Assembly (NCBI RefSeq): GCF_007641255.1
Contig: NZ_CP036259.1
Span: 2,976,001 to 3,040,000 of the forward strand
Direction of reading: 5' to 3'
Length of the DNA stretch: 64,000 bases
Origin: Sporomusa termitida
GTDB lineage: Bacteria > Bacillota > Negativicutes > Sporomusales > Sporomusaceae
Below the pieces are notes generated by a model. The model did not search any database and was not told where the DNA came from. It worked only from the letters and a program-made list of their open reading frames with translations. Each line of letters begins with the position of its first letter. The first letter of the stretch is position 1. Shown here piece after piece: positions 24,411 to 34,632 of this stretch. The position numbers and the translations under genes are program-made.

Positions 24411-26144
24411 TCACAAGCCAAGTCTTTTCTTATCAAGCTTAGCCCAGGAATCTTTTAGGGATATAATACGGTTAAACACCGGCTTGCCTGGTACTGAATC
24501 CCGGTCCACGGCAAAATAACCGCAGCGTAAAAACTGAAACCGGCTTCCCACTGGCGGCATTTTAATACTAGGTTCAACAAGACAGTCAACCAGTCTTTCC
24601 AGGGAATTGGGGTTGAGCCTATCCACAAAATCCTTGGCCTCTGCGCCTTCGTCTTCCTGGTCCTGCTGGCTTGTCAGCAGGTAATCGTACAGGCGTACCT
24701 CGGCCTTCCCGGCATGTGCCGCCGACACCCAGTGCAATACGCCTTTGACCTTGCGGTTGGCAGTGCCGCTGCCGCTCCTGGTCTCAGGGTCATAGGTGCA
24801 GTGTACGGCCACAATCTCGCCGGTCTGCTCGTCCTTTACCACCTGTTCACACTTTATAATGTAAGCATGCTTAAGCCGGACTTCAGCTCCGGGCGCCAGG
24901 CGGAAAAATTTTTTCGGCGGATTTTCCATAAAATCATCTTGTTCAATATATATTTCCCGGGAAAATGGGATTGTCCGTGTCCCCATCGCCGGGTTTTCCG
25001 GATTATTTTCAGCTATAAGCTCTTCCACCTGCCCGGCCGGATAGTTGTCAATAATAAGCTTCAAGGGTTTCAGCACAGCCATAACCCGGCTTGCCTGCCC
25101 ATTGAGATCTTCTCTGATGCAATGCTCCAGCAAGGCCACATCTACAGTACTGTTGCTTTTGGCAACACCGATCCGGTCACAAAAGTCGCGGATTGCTGCC
25201 GGCGTAAAGCCCCGCCGCCGCAAACCGGAAATGGTGGGCATCCGCGGGTCGTCCCAGTCACTGACATATCCCTCTTCCACAAGCCGCCGCAGATAACGCT
25301 TGCTCATGATCGTATTAGTAAGATTCAGCCTGGCAAATTCAATCTGCTGGCACTGATAAATGCCTAACGCCGCCAGCGTCCAGTCATACAGCGGGCGGTG
25401 ATCCTCAAATTCAAGTGTGCAAATCGAGTGCGTCACACCTTCGATGGAGTCTGAGATAGGATGGGCATAATCATACATCGGATAGATGCACCAGGTGTCG
25501 CCGGTACGATGGTGCTTAGCGCGGATAATCCGGTAAAGAACAGGGTCCCGCATGTTAAGATTCGGGGAAGACATATCAATTTTCGCCCGCAGTACCCGGC
25601 TGCCTTCAGCGAATTCGCCGGCTTTCATTTTTTCAAACAGCGCCAGGTTCTCCGCTATTGTCCGGCTCCGGTAAGGGCTCTCTGTGCCCGGCTCAGTCAG
25701 GGTGCCGCGATACTGGCGCATCTCTTCGGCCGACAAATCACAGACATAGGCTTTACCCTTTTTAATAAGTTCTACCGTATATTGATAAATTTTTTCAAAA
25801 TAATCAGAGGCATAATATTTGCGGTCATCCCAGTCAAAGCCCAGCCACTTGACGTCTTCCTGAATAGAATCCACATACTCGACGTCTTCTTTGGTCGGGT
25901 TGGTATCATCAAAACGCAGATTGCATTTGCCGCCATATTTGAGAGCCAGTCCAAAGTTCAGGCAAATGGACTTGGCATGCCCGATATGCAGGTAGCCGTT
26001 CGGTTCCGGCGGGAAGCGGGTGTGAACGCGGCTGCCATATTTTCCTGTCTTTATATCTTCATTGATGATCACTTCAATAAAATTAGCAGGCATAGCAGGA
26101 TTGGCTTCAGCTTCTTTATCCATATAATCAGTTTCAGTATTCAT
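24411..26144 (-). CDS. glnS: Glutamine-tRNA ligase
   Basis: 577 residues, a class I synthetase. The HIGH motif is HIGH at residues 53-56 within [14 protein letters not shown]. The KMSKS equivalent is IMSKRYL at about residue 284. FDDTNPTKE and YDFAHP-like YDYAHPISD are the GlnRS-type substrate motifs. A C-terminal anticodon-binding beta-barrel part follows. Most Firmicutes make Gln-tRNA by the GatCAB route, so a direct GlnRS points to acquired or lineage-specific use. It stands alone, ending 118 bp before the next gene. Confidence 0.97.
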   Translation of the reverse strand: MNTETDYMDKEAEANPAMPANFIEVIINEDIKTGKYGSRVHTRFPPEPNGYLHIGHAKSICLNFGLALKYGGKCNLRFDDTNPTKEDVEYVDSIQEDVKWLGFDWDDRKYYASDYFEKIYQYTVELIKKGKAYVCDLSAEEMRQYRGTLTEPGTESPYRSRTIAENLALFEKMKAGEFAEGSRVLRAKIDMSSPNLNMRDPVLYRIIRAKHHRTGDTWCIYPMYDYAHPISDSIEGVTHSICTLEFEDHRPLYDWTLAALGIYQCQQIEFARLNLTNTIMSKRYLRRLVEEGYVSDWDDPRMPTISGLRRRGFTPAAIRDFCDRIGVAKSNSTVDVALLEHCIREDLNGQASRVMAVLKPLKLIIDNYPAGQVEELIAENNPENPAMGTRTIPFSREIYIEQDDFMENPPKKFFRLAPGAEVRLKHAYIIKCEQVVKDEQTGEIVAVHCTYDPETRSGSGTANRKVKGVLHWVSAAHAGKAEVRLYDYLLTSQQDQEDEGAEAKDFVDRLNPNSLERLVDCLVEPSIKMPPVGSRFQFLRCGYFAVDRDSVPGKPVFNRIISLKDSWAKLDKKRLGL

Positions 26145-26249
26145 GCAAATCCTCCTTAGGGTATGTGTCCATTATATTATATCCTTATATTATACAACAT
26201 TCCTGCCTTTTCCAAAAGCGAGTACAGGGATTTATTACGTTTTTTTGTT

Positions 26250-26286
26250 AAAAAGGCCTAACTGCGTATGCGGTTAGGCCTTTTTT
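26250..26286. terminator. Rho-independent terminator
   Basis: AAAAAGGCCTAAC pairs with GTTAGGCCTTTTTT around TGCGTATGCG. On the minus strand the A-run at 26250-26254 becomes the T-tail, so it ends transcription of the chemotaxis gene; it is roughly symmetrical. Confidence 0.85.
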
Positions 26287-26301
26287 GCTAGTCTTGGTCT
26301 C

Positions 26302-28269
26302 TTAAACCCGGAACTTCAACACTGCCTGCTGCAGCTCAGCCGCCATGTGGGCCAAACTGGCGGCGGCGGCGGTGATCTCCTGTACACTGGCGTTTTGCTG
26401 CTGGCTGGCGGCCGCCACCTCCCCGGCACTGGCGGCATTAAGGCGGGCCGAATCAGCAATACTGTAAACTGCTGCTTCCACCTGACCGCTGCGCCGCTGC
26501 TGCTCTTTGGTCAGCGCCACAATCCGGCCGACTTCAGCCCGCACATTTTTAACCGCCCCATATATTTCTTTAAAAGCAGCTCCGGAGTTTTCCACTGCCC
26601 GGACACCGGCGGCTACTTCCCGCCCGCCCTGATCAATAGCATTGACAGTGGCTACCGTTTCCGTCTGGATCGCCTCGATAATACCGGCAATCTCCCGGGC
26701 GGCCGCTTCCGACTGTTCAGCCAGTTTGCGAACCTCATCCGCAACCACGGCAAACCCCCGGCCCTGCTCTCCGGCCCGCGCGGCTTCAATCGCCGCATTC
26801 AGCGCCAGCAGGTTTGTTTGCCCCGCAATCCCGGCAATTACATCAACAATCTGGCCAATTTGCCGCGATTTATCACCAAGGGCATGAATCATTTTCGTAG
26901 CCCTGTTAACATCCTGCTCGATCTCATTCATTTTAATGACAGCCAGGCCAATCTGCTCAGATCCGGCTTCAGCCACCTGCTCGCTTTGCTGCGATGCCGC
27001 CGCCACCGCCTGGGCGGCTCTGCCGGTGTTGGTCATTGCCGTCACCATTTCCCGGATGACCTGAACGGACTGCTCGGCACTATTCACCTGGCCGGCAGCC
27101 CCCGCGGCCACACCCTGGATGGTGACCGCCACTGCCTCAGCGGCTTTGCCAACCTCACCGGACGATGCCGCCAGTTCTTCCGATGACGCGGCCACCGTTT
27201 CAGCAGTAGCCGAGGTTTTGGCCACAAGCCCCCGGAGTGACCGGATCATGGCATTAAAGGCAGCGGTGAGCTGGTTAATCTCGGCCACCCCCCGCACTTC
27301 AATCACGTGGGCCAAATCCCCGGCCGCCACCTGGCCGGCCGCATTCACCAGCTTGTCAAGGGGGCGCACAATATTCCGCGCTGCATAATACGCACTAATC
27401 AAGGCAAGCAAGACGGCCAGCAGGGTTACAGCCCCGGTTGCCAGTGCAGCCTGGGTAACGGCGGCCATGACCTCTCCGATTGGTTCATAGACAATAACGC
27501 CCCAGCCATAGCCGTCAATCGACGAATACGTAACAAGAGACCTGTCGCCCCGGGTCGAGGCTGCCTCCTGCGAACCCTGGCGGCTGTTCATAGCCTGCGC
27601 AATATAATCATAAGCAGCAAAAGACTCTTTTTTCAGTACACGCTCTTTGTCTGGATGGGCAATCACCGTGCCTTTATTGTCCACAACATCAACATAGCCG
27701 GTTTGTCCAATACGTACCTCATCAACTATTTCCCAGATAGCCTGTAAACTGACGTCGGCCGCCATAACACCGGCAATCTGCCCGGAACTGTTTTTAATAG
27801 GAACGGCAATCGTAATACAGGGAGCATTGGTGAAAGATGATATATAGACATCGGTGAAAAAACTATTCCCTTTAATCGCTTCTTTAAAATAAGGCCTGTC
27901 GGCACGGTTAGCCAGACTGCCCGAGGTTCTGGCAATCTGCATGCCTGTGGCGTCCATAACAAAAATCAGTTCAAAGATGGACTGATTCTGTTGGGCTGCC
28001 AGTACCAGTTCTCTCATGGCCGCCGGATTCATTGACCTGGCAGTCGGTGTGTCGGCAAGCAGCTTTACAACCCCTTGGGCATCGTCTACCATCCGCGTAA
28101 TTTCGTTGCCGATTTGCTGGGCCGTATTAAGGTTGGCATGGATCGTGGACTCCCTAATCGCCTGTGAATTTATGTAACCGCCCACGCTGCCGCTGATACA
28201 GGCCGGAATCAGAGCAAATAAAACCAGCAGCACAATCAATCTTGCTTTTAAACTATTGCTGACAAACAA
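26302..28269 (-). CDS. Methyl-accepting chemotaxis protein with Cache sensor
   Basis: About 655 residues. First membrane helix [19 protein letters not shown]; an extracytoplasmic dCache-like domain (about 55-290) with [27 protein letters not shown] and [14 protein letters not shown]; a second helix [21 protein letters not shown]; a HAMP domain; then the signalling domain with the hairpin tip [42 protein letters not shown] choose the TTG at 28269, nine bases after GGAGG. An in-frame ATG at 28350 would add a Tyr/Asn-rich tail encoded by promoter-like AT-rich DNA. Ligand unknown; Cache domains often bind amino acids or carboxylates. Confidence 0.93.
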   Translation of the reverse strand: MFVSNSLKARLIVLLVLFALIPACISGSVGGYINSQAIRESTIHANLNTAQQIGNEITRMVDDAQGVVKLLADTPTARSMNPAAMRELVLAAQQNQSIFELIFVMDATGMQIARTSGSLANRADRPYFKEAIKGNSFFTDVYISSFTNAPCITIAVPIKNSSGQIAGVMAADVSLQAIWEIVDEVRIGQTGYVDVVDNKGTVIAHPDKERVLKKESFAAYDYIAQAMNSRQGSQEAASTRGDRSLVTYSSIDGYGWGVIVYEPIGEVMAAVTQAALATGAVTLLAVLLALISAYYAARNIVRPLDKLVNAAGQVAAGDLAHVIEVRGVAEINQLTAAFNAMIRSLRGLVAKTSATAETVAASSEELAASSGEVGKAAEAVAVTIQGVAAGAAGQVNSAEQSVQVIREMVTAMTNTGRAAQAVAAASQQSEQVAEAGSEQIGLAVIKMNEIEQDVNRATKMIHALGDKSRQIGQIVDVIAGIAGQTNLLALNAAIEAARAGEQGRGFAVVADEVRKLAEQSEAAAREIAGIIEAIQTETVATVNAIDQGGREVAAGVRAVENSGAAFKEIYGAVKNVRAEVGRIVALTKEQQRRSGQVEAAVYSIADSARLNAASAGEVAAASQQQNASVQEITAAAASLAHMAAELQQAVLKFRV

Positions 28270-28432
28270 AGCCTTTAACCTCCGTAAATTATAATTATAA
28301 TATTCTCTATAATAATTATAGCTGCAACAATTATATTCAGCAATCGCCATTTCTCTGGGTTTACTGTAAGATCATGTAGGATTTTGTAGGTTTAGTGTCT
28401 TGACCACATTATCCTTTTAGTTTGCTGACGGC

Positions 28433-28518
28433 CAAAAGGGCAAATGGCGGCGTCAGCCCCTCCTGGCAGCCCCCTGCCAGTAGGCGTCGCCGGTGCTTCC
28501 TGGCCCTTTGCCCTTTTG
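28433..28518. repeat. Nested inverted-repeat element between mcp and gerKA
   Basis: Outer arms CAAAAGGGCAAA (28433-28444) and TTTGCCCTTTTG (28507-28518) are perfect. Inside are a CTGGCAG/CTGCCAG hairpin (about 28463-28480) and imperfect GGCGGCG/CGTCGCC arms. The 222-bp gap between the divergent genes holds no gene. The element may be a mobile palindromic repeat or structured 5' leader; it is not a simple terminator because T-tails are lacking. Confidence 0.55.
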
Positions 28519-28602
28519 TCTCGCCCTAAAACTAACACCTAACTTTGCAAGGTACTGGGCAATAACTTAACATTGCTGTATTTACCGGTTAACAGTATAA
28601 AT

Positions 28603-30558
28603 ATGCTAATAATGCTAAAAATATCCACAGAAGCAAAGGAGTGGTGCGCGCTGATCGATAACTCGATTTTTATAATATACCGCTATTTCAAGAGGCTGTT
28701 GCTCTATCAACCGCCCCCCCAGGCCGCACCGTTTATCCTTGAGGAAACACCGGCAGAAAAACCCCGGCCGGAAGAAGCCTCTGACCCGCACCAGGAAGCC
28801 GGCCGGGCCGGCCTCAAAGAGCAGCACTACGAGCTCAGTTCGCTGTTGCGGCAGGCTTACCGTATTACAAGCCTTATGGAAAAAGCCAAAGCGGCGTTAA
28901 CCCAAAAGCCGGATGAGGCAAGCCGCCTGGGGCTTGAGGCCGAGTTTCACCGCCTTGAGCAGCAGCAGCAAGAGTTAACCCCTCTGCTCCTGAGCTATGA
29001 TAGCCAGCAAGACCGTACAAGCCTGGGATCAGCCCCGCTGCGGCCAAGCCTGGAAGAAAATCTGCATGTCGTCAACCGCCTGTACGAGCTGCCTGCCAAT
29101 AAAGACCTTGTCGTCAGGGAGATTACCCTGCCGCTCCGCCCACCGGTGCCGGCAGTCCTGCTGTTTATTGACGGCATGGTAGACTCCAAGCTTTTGAACC
29201 TGGCTATTATGCAGCCATTACTGATGATGCCGCCCCCCCAGGGCATCCGCAACGGCACCGGGCTGATCAGTCATCTTAGAAAAGAAATACTGCCTGCCAA
29301 TCAGGTGGTGGCAGGAAAAACCTTCACCGATCTGCAGGATGGCATTAACAGCGGCGACACCGTCCTCTTAATTGATGGTGTCGATGAACTGCTTATTATC
29401 GGTTCCAAAGGCTGGGAGCACCGTGCTGTTGCCAAGCCCACCACCGAGCAGTCCATTCGCGGCTCCCAGATGGCCTTCAGCGAAAATCTGCGTGTCAATA
29501 CAGCCCTGATCCGAACCATGCTCCGCACCAGCGATCTTGTGACCGAAATGATTAAAATCGGCGAACGCAGCCGGGTCAATTGTGCCGTCATGTATGTAAA
29601 ATCAATTGCTAATGCCTCCCTGGTCACTGAAGTCAAACGCCGGATTGGCAGTATCAGGACAGATTACGTGGACGACATCGGCCTGTTGGAACAATTTATC
29701 GAAGATCATCCCAAGTTACCCTTTCCGCAGACAATATCGACAGAACGCCCTGACCGGGTATCGGTCCATCTCGCGGAGGGGCGGGTGGCCATTATCCTGG
29801 AAGGCAACCCCTTTGTGCTGGTAGTCCCGGTCGATATGTTTGCGCTGCTGCACTCGGCCGAAGATTTCAGCCTGAAGGTGCCGGCCGGGAGCTTTATGCG
29901 GGTGTTAAGAGTTGTCGGTACACTTATATCCACAATGCTGCCGGCCTTCTATATTGCCATCAGCTACTTTCACCAGGAGGCCCTGCCCACCGAATTAGTA
30001 CTGGCGATCGTCGGCGCCCGGGGCGATGTCCCGTTTCCGGCCTATTTTGAGGTTATTGTTATGGAAATATCCTTTGAGCTGATTCGTGAAGCCAGCCTGA
30101 GAATTCCGAATATCCTGGGCTCTACCATTGGCATTGTCGGCGCTATCATCCTGGGGCAGGCCGCAGTGGCCGCCCATATTGTCAGCCCGATTATGGTGGT
30201 CATTATTGCCATCACCGGCCTGGCCTCATTTACGATCCCGGAATACCGGTTTGCCTTTGCCGTAAGATCCGTCCGGTTCGGCCTGCTGCTGCTGGCGGCG
30301 ATAGCCGGACTGGTCGGGCTGTCGTCGGGGATTCTCCTGCTGATCACGACCCTGGCTTATATGAAATCCTTTGGCATGCCTTATCTCTCGCCGATCTCCC
30401 CGAAGTCAACGGGGGGCCTTGATGTATTCGTACGGGGCGCTGTTTTCCGGCAGGAATCCCGGCCGGATGCGCTGAACACCAAAGATCCCACCAGGCAGCC
30501 CCATATTAGCCGCAGGTGGACCACGGCTGCCCCGCAGGAAGGAGATGATCAACCATAA
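28603..30558 (+). CDS. gerKA: GerA-family spore germinant receptor subunit A
   Basis: About 651 residues. An N-terminal polar region of some 60 residues carries many Glu/Pro. Then come the GerA soluble domain (ALLFIDGMVDSKLLNLAIMQPLL-type core, VNCAVMYVKSIANASLV) and the C-terminal membrane domain with PAFYIAISYFHQEALPTELVLAI, VPFPAYFEVIVMEISFELIREASLRIP and GSTIGIVGAIILGQAAV. It sits in the inner membrane of spores and with KB and KC senses germinants. The start is uncertain: two ATGs (28603, 28612) and an earlier TTG (28573) lack a clear ribosome site. Confidence 0.94.
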   Translation: MLIMLKISTEAKEWCALIDNSIFIIYRYFKRLLLYQPPPQAAPFILEETPAEKPRPEEASDPHQEAGRAGLKEQHYELSSLLRQAYRITSLMEKAKAALTQKPDEASRLGLEAEFHRLEQQQQELTPLLLSYDSQQDRTSLGSAPLRPSLEENLHVVNRLYELPANKDLVVREITLPLRPPVPAVLLFIDGMVDSKLLNLAIMQPLLMMPPPQGIRNGTGLISHLRKEILPANQVVAGKTFTDLQDGINSGDTVLLIDGVDELLIIGSKGWEHRAVAKPTTEQSIRGSQMAFSENLRVNTALIRTMLRTSDLVTEMIKIGERSRVNCAVMYVKSIANASLVTEVKRRIGSIRTDYVDDIGLLEQFIEDHPKLPFPQTISTERPDRVSVHLAEGRVAIILEGNPFVLVVPVDMFALLHSAEDFSLKVPAGSFMRVLRVVGTLISTMLPAFYIAISYFHQEALPTELVLAIVGARGDVPFPAYFEVIVMEISFELIREASLRIPNILGSTIGIVGAIILGQAAVAAHIVSPIMVVIIAITGLASFTIPEYRFAFAVRSVRFGLLLLAAIAGLVGLSSGILLLITTLAYMKSFGMPYLSPISPKSTGGLDVFVRGAVFRQESRPDALNTKDPTRQPHISRRWTTAAPQEGDDQP

Positions 30559-30575
30559 GCTACCATGTCGGTCAT

Positions 30576-31658
30576 ATGGGGATCAGCGAAGGGCTGGCCC
30601 TGGTCTTTCTCAATACCTTCCCCCGGATCTTCCTCACCCGCCCGGCCCAAACGATTGAAGCTAATGCCGGCCTGGCCTGGTTTGCCGTTGCCTTGCCGCT
30701 CATTACGTTACTTATTCCGGTGTATATGTTACTGTACGTGTTCCAACGGAATCAGGGCGATATCTATGCGGTAACCCAGCAGCTGTTAGGCAAAGTTGGC
30801 GCCCGGGCGGTATCGCTGGTGCTGATCACAATGTTTGTTAGTGACGCCGCCCTGCTGCTCCGCCAGTTTGCTGAAAACACGCTGCTGACGGCGCTGCCGT
30901 TTATGGAGTTTAACAATGCGATCTCCTGGTATACAGTCAATGCCGTTATTCTCTGTTACCTGGGGATTGAATGCATCGCCCGCACCGCCTATATTATTCT
31001 GCCGTTTGGCGTTGCCAGCCTCGGGTTTGTCATGGCAGCACTCACCCCCTTTTATGATATCAACCTGCTGGGACCGTGGCAGGGGCATGGCTTCGGCACA
31101 GCCGTCCGGTCAGGGATAGCTGTTTCCGGGATCAATTTCGGCGTCCTGATCCTCTTTGTGCTGGGTCCGGTCTTGCAAAACCTGCGCACCATCAAACGGG
31201 CGGCGATTTTCGGCCTGGGTGGCAGCACCCTGCTAAAAGCACTGTCCATATTCGTGTTTACGCTCACCTTCGGGACCAAAATAGCCCTTGAGAAAACCAT
31301 CCCTTTTTTTGAAATGGCCCGCCTGGTCTATCTCAACCGCTATATCCAAAGGGTTGAATCGCTCTTTATCATGTTGTGGGTTATTGCCGGCATTATGAGC
31401 ATTGCTATTGATATCTATATTGCCTGCTACCTGTTAACAAGAGCCCTCAACCTTTCGACCCCGCGTCCGCTTATTGCCTCCCTGGCCCTGCTCGTAACCG
31501 GAATCGCCATGATCCCGCCGGATATTGCCAGCGTCATCCGGCTGGATACGATTGTAACCGTGACCCTGCACAATGCCGGTCTCTATGGGATACCTTTGCT
31601 ATTATTTGCGGCAACGGTATTTAAAGGAAGGAAGAAAAAATCGTGGACATCCGCTTAA
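30576..31658 (+). CDS. gerKB: GerB/GerKB-family germinant receptor permease subunit
   Basis: 360 residues with about ten membrane helices, of the APC-superfamily GerAB type. ISEGLALVFLNTFPRIFL replaces the usual N-terminal helix; LFMVSDAALLLRQFAENTLLTALP-like helices follow, and the C-terminus is short and basic. It is thought to bind the germinant. The ATG at 30576 lies well downstream of the GGAAGGAG site; the frame is open upstream without a normal start codon, so a few N-terminal residues may be missing. The end overlaps gerKC by 16 bp. Confidence 0.9.
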   Translation: MGISEGLALVFLNTFPRIFLTRPAQTIEANAGLAWFAVALPLITLLIPVYMLLYVFQRNQGDIYAVTQQLLGKVGARAVSLVLITMFVSDAALLLRQFAENTLLTALPFMEFNNAISWYTVNAVILCYLGIECIARTAYIILPFGVASLGFVMAALTPFYDINLLGPWQGHGFGTAVRSGIAVSGINFGVLILFVLGPVLQNLRTIKRAAIFGLGGSTLLKALSIFVFTLTFGTKIALEKTIPFFEMARLVYLNRYIQRVESLFIMLWVIAGIMSIAIDIYIACYLLTRALNLSTPRPLIASLALLVTGIAMIPPDIASVIRLDTIVTVTLHNAGLYGIPLLLFAATVFKGRKKKSWTSA

Positions 31659-32893
31659 AGCTTGCCGCCTGTTTGCTGTTGCTTACCGTATGCACTGCCG
31701 GCTGCAACGGGGGCAGAGAGATTGATGATTTTGCCTATGTGGTCAGTGTCGGCATTGACCCCGGGCCTGACAACCAGAGTATTATTACCTATCAGATCGC
31801 AACCGGTCAGGGGCAAGGCGGCAAAGAGAACGGCACAGGTGAAGCCAGTACTTTTCTTATCACCATTGTTGCCCCCTCGCTCGCGGAAGCCCGTAACCTG
31901 CTGAACTCGGTGGTTGCCCGCACCCCTAATCTGTCTCATACCAAAGCGGTGATCATCGGCGAGGATTTGGCCAGGCAGGGGATTGGTGATATACTGGGGC
32001 CGCTGCTGCGGTTCCGGGAATTTCGCGGTTCCATGTTTATCACGGTTACCCGGGGCTCCGCTCAGGAATTCATGCAAAAAAACAAACCCTCCATGGAAAA
32101 GCTTCCTTCCCGCTGGCTGGAAAACTCCCTGACGTCCCGGCAGGATACAGGCTATTTTCTAGCTTCCAATCTGCACCAGTTTTACACAAGATTGAAATCT
32201 ACCAGCGGTGCCCCCTATGCCACCTATATGGGCATTAACCCGCTGGATCTCCAGCCCAAGCCTGTTGACAACAAGGACAAGGGCGAAGAGGCAGTCGCTT
32301 ATTATCCTGCCGGGCTGGGTCGTGAAGGCGGTGACCCGGCCGAGGTAATCGGCACCGCCGTATTTGTAGCCGATAAAATGGTCGGTGCGCTGAACAATGA
32401 GGAAACACGGGTGGTTTCCATCCTCAGCGGGGACTTTGTCCGAGGGTTTATTACCGTGACCGACCCGCTAGCCCCGCAGCATGGCATCAATGTCCATCTG
32501 CGGCTTGGCCAAAAGCCGGAAATCAAGCCAGCCTGGCTGGAGGGCAGGCTGGTATTTACCATCAAGCTGCTGCTTGAGGGGGAAATAACCAGTATTCCCA
32601 GCGGCATTAATTACGAGAACAGGGAATATGGGCTGCTGCTTGAACAACACATCGCCAATGTTCTGACAAATCAGATGGAGAAAATGCTGGCCCACACCCA
32701 GGAGCTGGGTAGCGATGTGGTCGGCTTTGGCTTGCATGCCCGCAATCTTTTCAGCAATTTCAGTGAAGTTGATCAACTCAACTGGTATAAAATTTATCCG
32801 ACTGTCGGATTTAACCTCAATGTTTCAGTAAAGACCAGACGGACCGGGCTCATGTATAAGTCCTCACCCATCAAGACGGAGGCTGACGAATGA
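31643..32893 (+). CDS. gerKC: Ger(x)C-family germinant receptor lipoprotein
   Basis: 416 residues from a GTG preceded by GGAAGGAAG. The lipoprotein signal LLLLTVCTAGC puts the lipid Cys at residue 21. It is followed by CNGGREIDDFAYVVSVGIDPG (REIDDLAxVxxxGID family start), then ARNLLNSVVARTPNLSHTKAVIIGEDLARQG. The C-terminal GerAC domain (about residues 235-400) shows the typical W-x-x-Y-P end (LNWYKIYPTVGFNLNV). Its stop overlaps the start of a small membrane protein gene. Confidence 0.94.
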   Translation: MDIRLKLAACLLLLTVCTAGCNGGREIDDFAYVVSVGIDPGPDNQSIITYQIATGQGQGGKENGTGEASTFLITIVAPSLAEARNLLNSVVARTPNLSHTKAVIIGEDLARQGIGDILGPLLRFREFRGSMFITVTRGSAQEFMQKNKPSMEKLPSRWLENSLTSRQDTGYFLASNLHQFYTRLKSTSGAPYATYMGINPLDLQPKPVDNKDKGEEAVAYYPAGLGREGGDPAEVIGTAVFVADKMVGALNNEETRVVSILSGDFVRGFITVTDPLAPQHGINVHLRLGQKPEIKPAWLEGRLVFTIKLLLEGEITSIPSGINYENREYGLLLEQHIANVLTNQMEKMLAHTQELGSDVVGFGLHARNLFSNFSEVDQLNWYKIYPTVGFNLNVSVKTRRTGLMYKSSPIKTEADE

Positions 32894-33054
32894 CCGATAT
32901 AGCTTTTTTAATTGTAGCCATACTGGCAGGCATTCACTCCGGCAGCTACGCCCTGTATGAACACAAACAGGGCAACCGGTTTGGCGCCGGCGGTGTTATC
33001 CTCTTAGCCCTGGCCAGTACCGGGGTGTTTCTGTACCGGATCTTTACCGGCTAA
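32890..33054 (+). CDS. Small two-helix membrane protein, candidate germinant receptor D subunit
   Basis: 54 residues, starting at ATG in an ATGA overlap with the gerKC stop. Two hydrophobic segments: AFLIVAILAGIHSGSYALY (about 5-23) and AGGVILLALASTGVFLYRIF (about 33-52), joined by the charged loop EHKQGNRFG. Small two-helix D proteins encoded beside gerA-type operons in Bacillus have been reported to modulate germination. Size, topology and coupling fit that class; sequence homology cannot be judged by eye. Confidence 0.75.
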   Translation: MTDIAFLIVAILAGIHSGSYALYEHKQGNRFGAGGVILLALASTGVFLYRIFTG

Positions 33055-33063
33055 AAACAATGA

Positions 33064-33098
33064 CAGGCCCCCATTCCCGGGCAGGGAGCGGGGGCCTG
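33064..33098. terminator. GC-rich hairpin after the ger operon
   Basis: CAGGCCCCC pairs with GGGGGCCTG with a 17-base middle section. No T-tract follows, so intrinsic termination may be weak. Confidence 0.45.
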
Positions 33099-33131
33099 CC
33101 GTTCAGGAATATATTGACACTGAAATTATTC

Positions 33132-33159
33132 TTGACAGTTGCTGCCTATCACGTACAAT
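33132..33159 (+). promoter_or_regulatory. Promoter of the lipase gene
   Basis: TTGACA (33132-33137), 16-bp spacer, TACAAT (33154-33159), about 75 bp before the ATG at 33242. A vegetative sigma-A type promoter. Confidence 0.65.
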
Positions 33160-33241
33160 TAAAGTAATTACAACAGCCATACTTTACAATAGGTACAACT
33201 CGCCAGCTGACATAGAGACACGGTCAGCCGCCGGAGGGATT

Positions 33242-34567
33242 ATGAGAAAAATTCAGCTGCTTCTTTTAAGTGTTATCTTGTTTTGGAGTTCAGCCATTGG
33301 CTACGCCGGTCCCCGGGAGGATTATGAGGAAGCCCATGCCCTCTACATAGCCGCTGCCGCCAGCGTAGCTGCCTATCATGACCGGGTCGGGGAATTGGCC
33401 AGCCGTTATCTGGAACAGGAAGGGTGGCATATTGACCATTATGTTCAGCCCGGGTCCCGCAGCGGTGCCCGGTTCCTGCTGGCCAAGAAAGAAAATGAAC
33501 CGGGCAAAAACCTGTACGTCCTGGCCATTGTGGGGACAGAAACCACCGATGATATGAAGATCAATCTAAAATTCGACAAAGTTTATTTTGCCGGCAGCAC
33601 GGCTGAAGAATTTGCCCTCAATGCTGCCAACAAAAACCCACCCCGGACTGCCCCCCAGGTCCACAAGGGTTTTAACGAATTTATCCAGTCCGGCCCGTCG
33701 GCGGTCCTCCGCAATGCGGAAAACACGCCGCTTATGCTGCCTGATCTGCTGCACATGAATCCTAATGATAAACTCTATCTGACCGGCCACAGTTTAGGCG
33801 GGGCCGCAGCCACACTGGCCGGAGCCCGCTTGCTCAACCTGGGGACCAAAGCTAAGCAGCTGCAGGTAATTACCTTCGGTGCTCCGGCGATAGGGAATGA
33901 CGCTTTTGCTGCTGCCTATACGCCGATCCTGCCGTTAACCCGGGTTGTGATCGACGGCGATCCCGTAACCGGTGTCCTACAGACCTTAGTTGGCGGCTAC
34001 AAGCAGTTTGGCCGCGAAATCATTTGGCAAAAGCCGGCCACAATTAATGACCCCCACAAAATAACCGGTTACGTTGATGCCGCTTTAAAAAATTACTATG
34101 ATAAGCGGCAGCTGGCGCGGCAAGCCGGCGTCAGCATTGCTGAACCTGTTGCCAAAAAGGCAGCCAATCCCGGCCGGGTCTATATTGCCCCCATGAAAGA
34201 CAATCTGCCGGCTGCCTTGGCAGATGATTTTTGGTATATGCGTGAAGCGTTAATGGATGAATACCGCAAAACACTGCCTGATTGCCTGATTACCGCTGAA
34301 ACCAGCACCGGCAACTGGCGGGAAGAGGCCGTTGCCGCCGGCTGCCAATGGATCATTGTGCCGGAGGTAACCGGGATTCGTTTAAAAGAGCAAAAAGATT
34401 CCTATCTGATTACCTTCCATCAAATCGTTCTTGATGCCAACACCGGTGCGGCCGTTGATGCGGCTATATTTTCCACACGGACCTACAACCTAACCCCCCT
34501 GGAAGCATTTATCCACACCTTTAGAGGCATTAATGCCCATCAGGCTACCTGGTTAAAGGAACGGTAA
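33242..34567 (+). CDS. Secreted class 3 lipase-like protein
   Basis: 441 residues. A signal peptide (KIQLLLLSVILFWSSAIGYAG) ends near residue 23. A lipase class 3 domain (about 60-300) has the nucleophile elbow LTGHSLGGAAATLAGARLL near residue 183, VLAIVGTET upstream, and ITFGAPAIGN downstream. His candidates follow in DPHKITGY. The C-terminal 130 residues (from about 310) form an extra domain with VYIAPMKDN and WIIVPEVTGIRL. It is probably exported to the periplasm or cell surface. Substrate (glyceride or other ester) is unknown. Confidence 0.85.
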   Translation: MRKIQLLLLSVILFWSSAIGYAGPREDYEEAHALYIAAAASVAAYHDRVGELASRYLEQEGWHIDHYVQPGSRSGARFLLAKKENEPGKNLYVLAIVGTETTDDMKINLKFDKVYFAGSTAEEFALNAANKNPPRTAPQVHKGFNEFIQSGPSAVLRNAENTPLMLPDLLHMNPNDKLYLTGHSLGGAAATLAGARLLNLGTKAKQLQVITFGAPAIGNDAFAAAYTPILPLTRVVIDGDPVTGVLQTLVGGYKQFGREIIWQKPATINDPHKITGYVDAALKNYYDKRQLARQAGVSIAEPVAKKAANPGRVYIAPMKDNLPAALADDFWYMREALMDEYRKTLPDCLITAETSTGNWREEAVAAGCQWIIVPEVTGIRLKEQKDSYLITFHQIVLDANTGAAVDAAIFSTRTYNLTPLEAFIHTFRGINAHQATWLKER

Positions 34568-34573
34568 TGAAGT

Positions 34574-34613
34574 AAATAAAGGCGGGCGTGCAACAGCACG
34601 CCCGCCTTTATTT
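34574..34613. terminator. Bidirectional terminator
   Basis: A perfect 18-bp stem (34574-34591 with 34596-34613, GGCGGGCGTGC core) has a 4-base loop and A/T-rich flanks. It sits between the convergent lipase and FG-GAP-like genes. Confidence 0.9.
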
Positions 34614-34632
34614 ACCGTTAACACGGAACAGT

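Noticed and set aside
28270-28350. N-terminal extension of the chemotaxis receptor to the ATG at 28350
   Set aside because: It encodes a Tyr/Asn-rich tail from promoter-like AT-rich DNA; a TTG with GGAGG at proper spacing lies downstream.
28433-28518. Integron attC site or CRISPR repeat
   Set aside because: No conserved core sites or repeated array; it is a single nested palindrome.
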